A DNA stretch of 64,000 nt from Coleophoma eucalyptorum (Eukaryota; Ascomycota; Leotiomycetes; Helotiales; Dermateaceae). The position numbers and the translations under genes were made by a program. The stretch covers positions 620,001-684,000 of the forward strand of contig JALRME010000006.1 of the NCBI GenBank assembly GCA_026120035.1, in the 5' to 3' direction. The notes under the pieces are model-generated. The model was not told the origin of the DNA, did no database searches, and saw nothing but the letters and a program-made list of their open reading frames with translations. This document shows positions 12,039-20,787 of this stretch, piece by piece (position 1 is the first letter of the stretch; each line of letters begins with the position of its first letter).

Positions 12039-13728
12039 TCAATGGAAATGGATTATTTTACCAAGTCGTTTGAAGTCGTTGATATTATTTGAAATGCCAT
12101 CGAGAAAAATCTTCCTCATTCCTTGACCTGCAAGCTTTTTGGAACATGCGCCTAGCAGCCCGACGGCATACGGCCCCAGGACCTCTGTGGATGTTTCTAA
12201 TGGTAATGATCAACATGAAAATTTGATGCACCTTGTCAATGGACATACCGAGAGTACAAATACAGGTAACACCTCCAACATCAGGCCCAACGCGACCTGC
12301 CCAGGGTAAATTTAACGCAATAGCACTCAAGCAGTCGGGTGTGTAGGTCAAGGCAGCTGCCACAATTTTGCCTGTCTCAACTCCCAGCATGATGTCTTTG
12401 AGGTTCGGATTGTTCATAAGAGAAGAGTACTGGTCAAACCAACCGAGCTTTGATTCTCGAGTACATACTTGATTCACCATTGCAAGAACTGGTGCCATAT
12501 CTTCTTCTAGACAAGGTCTGAAACTTAATGATGGTCTGGTGGATGATGGAAATAATATATCGATATCCAGCATGTCAGGTATCCTTCGTATAAAGTCATA
12601 GACGGCTCGTCCTTGCCCAGCACGGTCCCTATCCATTTCCCAACCTCGCCTTCTGAACCAATTCTGGTTCAAATCCAGGCCCATTGGAGGACCGTGGAGT
12701 ATGCGCGGAAAAGTACTGCCCAACTGTATTCGGACAACACCTCGCGTTTTCTTAAGCTGATCTACAGCATGACTATATAGGCTCAAGCCAACTCCTTGAT
12801 TTTGATATGTTGATCGAACGAGAAGGATGGCGATAGAAGCCAGGAGTTTCTCTCCTTCTTGATCCACATACGAAAGATAAGTAGCACAAAACCCTATAAC
12901 TTCTTCGCTTCTTGGATCGCGGACCGTGTAATGTTTGGCGTATCCCGGTCTGTGGAGAAGTGAGGCAAGGGTACGAGCATCGAGAGAGAAGTATCCGCTG
13001 ATTCCGCATACGTTGAGGGTCCATAGGTCCCAAACACTCGATACATCTTTCTCTTCATTCCATTCTGTCACTGACCATAGTTTAGGACGTGGGTGTAGAT
13101 CAGTATCAGGAACTACGGTGCTTACGTTCGGCCTACCATGCTCTCGAAAGAGTAAATTCGCAGTGGCTTCAAGAGCCCTTGGAGAGTATCCTTTCGTGTG
13201 TATAACCGTAGGGAAAGGAAGATCAAGATCTGAAACTTGAGGGGCACATATTACAATTATGCAGGGTTTAGCCTCGCAAATTGCCAATGTGATGTGAGCG
13301 TATTCAAGCTGTAAAGGATGATCGCGCCGGATGGCAAGACAGAGGATAGTAACTGCAGCACGCTTGATAAACCCTATGTGGGTTGAGGTGATTCCATTCC
13401 TTTGGGTATATGGGACCTGGCGGACTTTATCATGCCTCGAGGCAATGCCCCGACCGAGAGCTTCGAAAGGATCAGTCGTGTCAGTTGGGTCCTGGCTGAT
13501 AGGAACGACAACCGGCGTGATCAACAATAAAACTTCGTGCCCTTGGAGATTGGAAAGTAGACGCAACCAATCTGGAGAATCTCGAACTGTCGAGGCTAGA
13601 TTCGTGATTCCCACTTCGGAAGAAGACGAGGACGAAGGGTCTCCCTGGGTATGCGTTGAAGGATTGAGCGCCCTATGAGAATGTTGGATGGGAAATCATT
13701 TGTAGGACCTTCAGTCTAGATCTTACAT
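12039..13728 (-). CDS. GNAT-type protein resembling the C-terminal half of a GH3 beta-N-acetylglucosaminidase
   Basis: The reading matches the C-terminal part of long fungal GH3 (NagZ-like) proteins as I recall that family: an alpha/beta segment after the barrel (DPFEALGRGIASRH, QRNGITSTHIGFIKRA, FPTVIHTKGYSPRALEA), then two GNAT-like acetyltransferase folds (EEVIGFCATYLSYVDQEGEK; SIAILLVRSTYQNQGVGLSLYS is the acetyl-CoA loop region; a second copy runs from LSFRPCLEEDMAPVLAM to VGLLGACSKKLAGQGMRKIF). Exons are 13728-13727 (AT of a split ATG), 13672-12249 and 12196-12039, about 527 residues. The GH3 catalytic barrel is absent: no KHFPGHG-type motif is visible upstream. The split-ATG start is uncertain; the next in-frame Met is near residue 300. 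The end (GKIIHFH) also falls short of the family's usual tail. It could be an orphaned module, a split gene or a decaying paralog. Confidence 0.62.
12197..12248 (-). other. Intron in the GNAT/GH3-C-terminal gene
   Basis: A 52-base intron (GTATGT...TTAG). Splicing it restores the family-like C-terminus (ETSTEVLGPYAVGLLGACS); reading through gives an unrelated tail. Confidence 0.8.
13673..13726 (-). other. Candidate first intron that would create a split ATG
   Basis: Donor GTAAGA and acceptor CATAG are 54 bases apart. Joining them places AT next to G, giving an ATG in frame with the GNAT reading (MALNPSTHTQGD). A stop lies three codons before this ATG in that frame, and a TGA lies in frame inside the unspliced sequence. 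Confidence 0.45.
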
Positions 13729-16027
13729 TATGTCCTCGGGTAGAACTCTAGTCTAGGAGAGCTTAGTACTGGTGACCTTTCCTGCACTGTCAAATGTTAT
13801 GGAGGAATAGTAAATATACTTGCGCCGAGAAAAGTCACCCACTAACAGTATTTATGACGTGGGCGAATTAGACTTCGCATGCTTCCATTGGAGTATTTCC
13901 GCAACGTTTTGGCCTACATTAAAAAATCATTATGGACAAGATCCAGAATCGGTGCTGCCGCTGATGGTCCTGCAGCTGCTGAATTACGCGAAAAGTATTG
14001 AGCCACTTGAGCCACTTGAGACGAAGGTGGGGTGTGAGATCATGACCAGCGGGCAGACAGGCAGGCAGGCAGGCGGGCGTACATCCCTCCATACACACAT
14101 CCACCAAGAGCTTCCTCATAACTGGAACACAGCTCCAATCGCCTTGGACTCGGTATGCCACTTAATGTGTCCAGTAATGGCCTTGGGGTGAGCTAAATTG
14201 TCAACAATGGTATCGTCATATGCAATTCTTTGTTGCCTGCCGAGCCACTTACTTGTTTTTAGGACCCAGCGGTAGAGCAAGTTTTCAGGTCTAATTGCAG
14301 AGCAGTAGTATGGTGTCCCACGACTGAGGTCACTGTAAGCTACCTGTGCATCACAAGGCCAGGAGATTGCCCCAGCGCCAATGACCACGAGCGCCGACTG
14401 TGCATGAGGTGATAACCAGGGCAAAAGCACTGCTGAGCGGGGTGGTGGGCAAACTGACCGACTACAGGGCAGCAAGCCTGCCAAGGATGAAGAGAGTGAG
14501 ACTGGGAATGCGACAGGTTGCTCTGATGGCTGTAGCCATTATTCATCAATGCAATCAATGCAATCCGTGCCAGTGCCCAGCTTCGAATTTTGGCCTTACT
14601 GGCGATGCCATGAGCGCCCAGTTCCATGGTATTCGCGTAATGGTGATGGCAAAGAGTGACCTCCTGCCCCTGCGGCACCAAAGGTCCGAGGTAATTGGAG
14701 GTGTGGCGAGAGAGAAGGGTCGGATGCGACACCGTAAATCCCATGGTTCTTGTCGATAGACTTGATGCGGTAGGTGGGGGACGCGGTCGCCGTGCCTCCA
14801 AGACTGAAGAGTCCCTTCCGCATGCTGGAGGCGGGGACTTTCCCAGAAGAAGGAAACCAAAAAAGCTTATTCTACTGATTTGTATCTAGTTCCCGGGAAC
14901 AGCACATGCATCAGACCATTCCAGCTCAGAATTGCAAGGGTTGGCTCGAGAGGCCTCTTTACCCTGGATTCTACCTGGCCATTGACTGTGGTGCAAGAGT
15001 GGAACGAACAATGCAAGCCAAGTCGAAGAAACTAAAGGCCATTGGGGCTCGGACGGCGTAAAGATATGGTAGGCGCTTGGAAGAGGTTACGCGCAGATTC
15101 CACGGTCGATTGTAATCCACAGACCACGTTTTTTGCAGCATGGCCTTAGCATGATAATGGTGATGTTCGTAGTGCAACTTTTCGTGTTTTCTTTTTGGGT
15201 TCTAGAACGTCTTATGAAATCTCAATTGACAAAAAGTTAAGATCACTTCGATCTTTGGATCGCATCTTCGTCGTCGCCATCGGTCCTTGGATCAAGCCCG
15301 ACATCACACACTAAGTTGAATGTGTCCGTCTACGCTCAAGAGTCCACTGGGTTGCATAGGAGGCATGACAAGCACTGTGAGCACCGCTCTGATGGAGCCT
15401 TCAGATTGACTCTGACTGGCTGTTAGATACCATCGAGGAGAAGCCTTGCTACGCAAAAAGATGAAGGGATATGTCACTTGAACATGATTGGGCGTAGTCC
15501 TCAGTAATCTGGTGTATCGTGAAACCACACCTTGAATGGATCCAGCGTACATATGCAATACAAAAACGCTAAACTGCTACTTGCCTATTTCGTAGCTGCA
15601 AATAGCCCCGTCTGCCGGTATGGCTGCGATCTGGACAACGCTGCCTGTTTTTCTTATCTAGATGACCAGCCATAGGAAGATGAACAGTATCCCGGCAGAA
15701 TGGTGTTGATCGTTGTGTCGAATTTCTCCAGGAGACGTTCATCGCTCGAGGCCACAACAAGGCATTCATTTATTTTTTTCATCGAGCATCTTGCAGAAGG
15801 AAGTAGAGGTGAAAATACCAGGAGCAGGACTAGGAGGGAAGTCGGGACATAGTCGGATACCACGGCGGTTCATTTTTCCGAGGCACCTCCATTAATTGGT
15901 TGGTGTAACATCAGATCAGATTCGAGGTTGCCCATGGTTTATCTCGACAAAATTATCCACCATTTGGACGAAGGTCCGCAAGCAACTCTCCAACTGTTCA
16001 GCTGTTCAGCTATGGGTGCTGGCTATC
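13729..16027. other. Intergenic region, no recognisable gene
   Basis: About 2.3 kb lie between the GNAT gene and the CENP-I gene. A GGCA microsatellite is at 14051-14078. Many overlapping short frames on both strands (14116-14860) lack any known motif. I searched the minus strand here for a missing GH3 catalytic domain and saw none. The right end should hold the CENP-I promoter. Confidence 0.4.
14051..14078. repeat. GGCA microsatellite
   Basis: Imperfect GGCA tandem repeats (GCAGACAGGCAGGCAGGCAGG and variants). Confidence 0.7.
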
Positions 16028-18491
16028 ATGGAGCCTTTAAGCAGCGATCAAGCCATGCGTGATCAAATAGAAGACCTGGAGAATGGTACGTGGACGCGTT
16101 ACTTTTTCGGAACGCGTTCCTCTCGGCAAACGTGACTGATAGTGGCAGCTTCGAAAATACCCGCAAAGCAACGAGCAGTAAAGATTTCTGGAGGCGTGGA
16201 AAAGCTCATCTCTCAGGCTTTTGAGAATGGCCTTAGCAATCCTTCTCTCGAAAAGCTTATAGATATTATTACACTTCCGAACGAGCTTGATCAAGCCAGC
16301 CTAGGGGGTCTGGTGAAGAATATGTACCCTGCTGACAAGGTTACCGACAGTATCATAATCAAAGTTGTCGCAAGTTTCGGTCATGGCAAAAAGAAACCTA
16401 GCTTTGCTATTCAAGCGTTGCTGTTGAAGTGGTTGATCATGGTCTATGAGGTGCTCGAACATCCAGGATTGCTGTCCCAGCTCTATGGCGTACTCTTCAA
16501 TCTGCTCGACACAATGGCAATTAGGTTCGATTCCTTCAACACCCATCCGAACTCTGTCTCTAATGCATTTGAAAGGCCGCCTCTTTGTCATCTTCTGTCT
16601 TTGATCACTCGCCGCAAACATGTTAGAACTTTCAGAATACAGATGCTGTGAGTTTTAAAGTCGCTAAAGCTAGCCGAGCTAACATTTGTTCCAGTATGGA
16701 GTTGACCAGGCACGCTGGTAACGAGCCACCGCTGGTGGGACTGGTTAGAGTGTATAAAGACTTCTATCCAGATGTAATTGTGGGGGACACGACTCAAGGC
16801 CGCGCGTCCGTTTTTAGAGTAAGAACCATAACTATGACCGAGACCGGACTTTTTTGAGCTCTGCTAAGTTCCATAGCACCCAAACCCCGAATGGCGAGAG
16901 AGACTTCTTGAAGTGCAACATCTACGATCCCTAAATTCACAAGAGAATCTCAATCAAAAAGATGAGTACTTCAGAGCTAGAAGGAGCAGCGACGCTAGAT
17001 TCATGCAAGGGAAGTCCTCTGTGGTTCCGAAAGTACATACATCACGAGCACAAGAGGTACTACACCATATTTTAGCGGATTAATTATATACTGATAGTAC
17101 TTAGACTTCTACTACCCTGGAAGAAATCGAGGATATACCCGACTTCATTCACAGACTGGAAAGGATCGAAATGCCAAATCAGTTGATAGCTGTTATTGAT
17201 GATCCATTACTCCAGAAACTATTGCAGTTAAGATCCTCCCCGCATACTATGCAGCGCATAGACAGTTGGCTGTTAGCTTTTTTCGAGGATCAGCTACAGT
17301 CCTCTGAGCCCTCAGACAAAAATATCCTGAGCATGCTCTCCGCCGTGAGGTCCTATACGCAACGTACCAAAGTAATGTGGAAGTCTAATTTTGGTTTTCC
17401 AATCATTAACACCGTGTAGATTTTACCGTCTGCGTGCATTCAGTATCTCGGGGCGATGCTTCCGACATGGGATGGATCGACAGGAAGGGATATGATACTT
17501 GATCTGCTTACCTACATGCCGATGGGTAGTTTCGACGGTAAGGGCGGAAGTGGCTACAATGAGTCTATTACTAATGGGTATAGAAATCTACCATTCGACA
17601 TTTGTGACCCTTGAGGAAGTTATTTTGGCTGATGTTACAGGCAAAATGGCCTTATTGCAATTTTATGCTGGACTGCTGAGACGATGGACCACAAGTCTAC
17701 TCACTACCCCAGAGCCGACTTCTTCTTACGGGGTGATTATGAAGGAGCTTTTACAACACACAAACAAGCTTGCATTGACCATCCTCCAAACTGCGCCAAA
17801 TGTGTCAAGCTACTCTGCAATTCTCGACCTCTACGAGCAGGTGGCCGTTGTAATTTCCCATCCGAAACTTACACAGCTGAGATGCATTACACTACCTCCA
17901 GACCAGGTCATATATTTCCTACAATTCACAAACTCTATCAATATCATCAGCCGGCTCTGCCGAGTCCTCACGTTTTACAAGAAGGCATTTGCAGCAGCCA
18001 TGGCTTCACAAATCAAGGGCAAACCGAATTCATACCCTAAGGACTACGTAAACAGATTTAACGGGTTTCTAATTGATATCTGCAATTGCCTGTGGAGGAA
18101 CCGTGCATTCAACACTCAAGATGAAAATGCTCTTGGGTGTCTACTTCCGGCAGCGTGTGAACCTATTCTGACGAAATATACTGCCAGTGTTAACCAGCGA
18201 CTGCCATTCGGATCATTGTTCGGTCTCTCCTTTTCGCCGGTCTTCTGTCTATTCTCGATCTCGTATCTACGTGAGGAGGAAGATGCTCAGGATGACACCA
18301 TAGCTTTCAGACATGCTGGACCAGCGACACAGACATCCTTGAGGCAACTCGGAAATAATGGTGGATTAACGATATCCTGGGCAGACTATCGACTAGGAGT
18401 CCTGCGATATCTGGAGAACCAAGGCCACGATGGCATCGGAGAGCTTATGCACAATACGATGAAGCCTCTGATGACGAATGACAAGGCGTAG
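16028..18491 (+). CDS. CENP-I / Mis6 inner kinetochore protein
   Basis: This is the CENP-I/Ctf3/Mis6 subunit of the constitutive centromere-associated network, needed for CENP-A loading and kinetochore assembly. Seven exons (16028-16085, 16143-16647, 16695-16818, 16877-17056, 17105-17371, 17420-17537, 17584-18491) give 719 residues. Family signals include GGVEKLISQAFENGL, LDQASLGGLVKNMYP, RPFR-like HVRTFRIQMLMELTRHAG, GNEPPLVGLVRVYKDFYPD and the HEAT-like helices after EIYHSTFVTLEEVIL. The start is the ATG at 16028 (MEPLSSDQAMRDQIEDLEN). Bases 16525-16575 are a possible extra in-frame intron, and skipping it would give 702 residues. The gene is convergent with the SPT small-subunit gene. The family assignment rests on these motifs, without an alignment. 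Confidence 0.88.
16086..16142 (+). other. Intron 1 of the CENP-I gene
   Basis: A 57-base intron (GTACGT...CTGAT...ATAG). Removal joins DLEN to VAASKIPAKQRA. Confidence 0.8.
16648..16694 (+). other. Intron 2 of the CENP-I gene
   Basis: A 47-base intron (GTGAGT...GCTAAC...CCAG). Removal joins FRIQML to MELTRHAG. Confidence 0.87.
16819..16876 (+). other. Intron 3 of the CENP-I gene
   Basis: A 58-base phase-0 intron (GTAAGA...GCTAAG...ATAG). Removal joins GRASVFR to HPNPEWRERL. Confidence 0.83.
17057..17104 (+). other. Intron 4 of the CENP-I gene
   Basis: A 48-base phase-0 intron (GTACTA...CTGAT...TTAG). Removal joins TSRAQE to TSTTLEEIED. Confidence 0.8.
17372..17419 (+). other. Intron 5 of the CENP-I gene
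   Basis: A 48-base phase-0 intron (GTAATG...TTAAC...GTAG). Removal joins YTQRTK to ILPSACIQYL. Confidence 0.83.
17538..17583 (+). other. Intron 6 of the CENP-I gene
   Basis: A 46-base intron (GTAAGG...CTAAT...ATAG). Removal joins MPMGSFD to EIYHSTFVTLEE. Confidence 0.83.
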
Positions 18492-18807
18492 GACAGGGGT
18501 GCACCTTTAGTGTTGGGGGTTGGAGTCTAGGACCCTGGAGAAACAAGGGATCAATGTACAATGTGTAAATACGATGTGTCTACGGTGTTATCTACCACTG
18601 CTCGTCCTCGTCTAGTTGAATTATCAATTACCAGGACATCCAAGTCCATCCATATCCACAGCCAGAACCCAAAGAGAACGCCCCAAAATGCCCCGTTAAC
18701 ACCCCAACTATTTTATACAACGGTCATCGATATCGTAACAGAGAAGAACAACAAGAGCTGTAAACACTTCCCAAGTAGCTTTTGTGATACATTTCTCGAA
18801 GCAGCTT
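18492..18807. other. Convergent intergenic region, CENP-I / SPT small subunit
   Basis: These 316 bases lie between two convergent 3' ends and probably carry both 3' untranslated regions. I see no gene or strong repeat. Confidence 0.4.
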
Positions 18808-19279
18808 TTAGAGCTCCTTGGCAGCGCCCACGACTGTTGAATCAACACCGGCCTGGGCGAGTGTCTCCTTGACCTGGCCAACAATCGCCGTGCTCGAGGT
18901 TACCGCATTCTCAATCACAGACTTGACGCCATGCCCCATTGCCTCTTCGTCGCCATGGTAGTAGAACCAGGCTCGATTTGTCAGGAAAGCGATGTGTTGT
19001 GGGAGGTACAGCGTCATGGCGATTATGACCATGCTGAAGAAGAGGAACAGAAAGGAATCTGGCAGCGGATATGTTAGGACGGCTTACTCGTTCGTTACAG
19101 GGAGATGATTGCATACTGAAAATGAATTTCTCGGTGGGCGTAAGCATGTAGAGCGAGAAGGTGACCTGTTTGAATGTCAACTATTGTTGTATATACACGG
19201 AAGGCGGGACAAAGAAACGGACCTCATATTGGTATCTCTTCCTCTTGAGCCACTCGAAGGTAGTTTGTAACATAGCCAT
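18808..19279 (-). CDS. Small-subunit-like regulator of serine palmitoyltransferase
   Basis: Small ER membrane proteins of this type activate serine palmitoyltransferase, the first step of sphingolipid synthesis. Three exons (19279-19223, 19165-19117, 19058-18808) give 118 residues. The order of motifs fits the SPT small-subunit family: FEWLKRKRYQYEVTFSLYMLTPTEKFIF, a hydrophobic helix (FLFLFFSMVIIAMTLYL), then LPQHI and a Trp/Tyr-rich NRAWFYYHG. The C-terminal tail is soluble. The first intron (19222-19166) has the unusual donor GTCCGT; the second (19116-19059) is typical. Known family biology ties it to the same pathway that TORC2 controls, but their proximity here may be chance. The gene is easy to miss because no exon exceeds 251 bases. 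Confidence 0.82.
19059..19116 (-). other. Intron 2 of the SPT small-subunit gene
   Basis: A 58-base intron (GTATGC...CTAAC...CCAG). Removal joins TPTEKFIF to NSFLFLFF. Confidence 0.83.
19166..19222 (-). other. Intron 1 of the SPT small-subunit gene, weak donor
   Basis: A 57-base intron with donor GTCCGT, a TTGAC-type branch site and acceptor ACAG. Removal joins KRKRYQYE to VTFSLYMLTP. Confidence 0.75.
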
Positions 19280-19600
19280 GGTGAAAGGGTGACTTAAGAG
19301 ACTAGTATTTCGAGATACTTGGCGTGTTGTTACAGAGACGCGTGGAATCTTTCAATTTGCGATAATGAGGAAGTAGTGAGTAGTGAGAACGACCTTTTAG
19401 GGGAGAGAAGGTGGCGCAGAATGGTAATAATTTCGCGCATTGTCGGCTGCACACAATCTCCATGCTCCCGATTACTAGGCCAGGATCTAGCCCGGCTAGC
19501 TGACTAAGCAAAACTTTTCATCCTAGAGCTCCGAACTTTATGCCTTGGGACTTTTTTTACCCCACATTTTCACATTCCCGACTGGCCAAATCAAGCAAAA
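19280..19600. promoter_or_regulatory. Shared promoter, SPT small subunit / RRP36
   Basis: These 321 bases separate two head-to-head starts. A run of T (19552-19558) lies just before the RRP36 start. No specific operator is recognised. Confidence 0.45.
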
Positions 19601-20560
19601 ATGTCTTCAGTAAAACGGAAAGCATTGGGTGAGGGTCTACAAAGGCGAGTTAGAGCTAGGAGAGAATCCAGCGAGGAATTGGAATCTGTAGGCTCTGCGC
19701 CGTCTGTGGAGGATTTTGGTGCCGCATCTGAAGATAAATCTGACGATGCTGAGGAAGCGACTCAGGATGAGGAAAGTGAGGTGAGATTTTCCCCTACTAG
19801 CCTATTTTCTGTATATTAAATCATTATGCAGGAATCATCGGAATCAGAGTCAGAGGAACCTGGACCAGACAGCGCAGCATCAATATCTTTCGGCGCACTA
19901 GCCAAAGCCCAAGCGACACTAAATAACAAAGGAAACAAGACCAAGCAATCCAAGAAGGGAAATAACGACGATACGTGGGAAAACAATGAGGCGAAAGAGC
20001 GAAAAGCAGGAAGAGATGACAAGAGAGATTTCAATCGGTCAAGCAAGCACGCACCCACAGAGATCTCAAGCAAGAAGGCAGTATCTCGTAGACGAGAAGT
20101 TATACCGACCACTAAGCGCGCATTTCGAGACCCACGATTCGAAGCGCTGGCAGGAGACTTAAACGAAACCAAGGTGCAGGCGGCTTATTCGTTCCTGGAT
20201 GACTATCGAGACGATGAGATGAAGGAACTGCGAGCGGCGATCAAGCAGACTAAGAACGAAGATGACAAGGAGAAATTGAAGCGGACGCTGCTTTCTATGG
20301 AATCGAAGAAGAAGGCGGATCTGCGGAAGAAGAAGGAGCATGAGATTTTGGATAAGCATAGGAAAGAGGAGAAGGAGCTGGTTAAGCAGGGCAAGCAGCC
20401 CTTCTATCTCAAGAAGTCCGAGCAGAAGAACAGGCTACTGGTGGAGCAGTTTGGTGAGCTTAAGGGCAAGCAGTTGGATCATGTTATTGAGCGAAGAAGA
20501 AAGAAGCAAGAAGGAAAGGAGAAGAAGAGGATGCCCATGGCTAGAAGAGTTCGCGAATAA
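19601..20560 (+). CDS. rrp36: rRNA biogenesis protein RRP36
   Basis: RRP36 is a component of the 90S pre-ribosome needed for early cleavage of pre-rRNA to make 18S rRNA in the nucleolus. Two exons (19601-19780, 19832-20560) give 302 residues. The N-terminal third is acidic and Ser-rich. The conserved core runs from RDPRFEALAGDLNETKVQAAYSFLDDYRDDEMKEL through a long charged helix to GKQPFYLKKSEQKNRLLVEQF and ends in ERRRKKQEGKEKKRMPMARR, the family's diagnostic C-terminus. The start is the ATG at 19601. It faces away from the SPT small-subunit gene across a 321-base promoter. Confidence 0.95.
19781..19831 (+). other. Intron of RRP36
   Basis: A 51-base phase-0 intron (GTGAGA...TGCAG) inside the acidic stretch. 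Removal joins DEESE to ESSESESEE. Confidence 0.87.
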
Positions 20561-20787
20561 TTTTTGGCTCGCGGCTTAGGAAGTTGAAATGATACCCATG
20601 TTTTGAAGAAGTTCTGTCTTCCAAATATGACATGACCTGATACTGGCATCCGATCGTTCTTAATGAAGGTCGAGAAGTCTACCTGTAATGTCAACGACAC
20701 CAGGCGGCAGCATCAGCAAGTCAAGCATTAGTTAAGTTACATCGTGAGGAGTATTTCTACAGATAATAATACATACAAGACTATTTA

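Noticed and set aside
13820..14889. Several overlapping plus and minus frames between the GNAT and CENP-I genes
   Set aside because: No motif, frames overlap on both strands, and codon content looks random. They also do not supply a GH3 domain.
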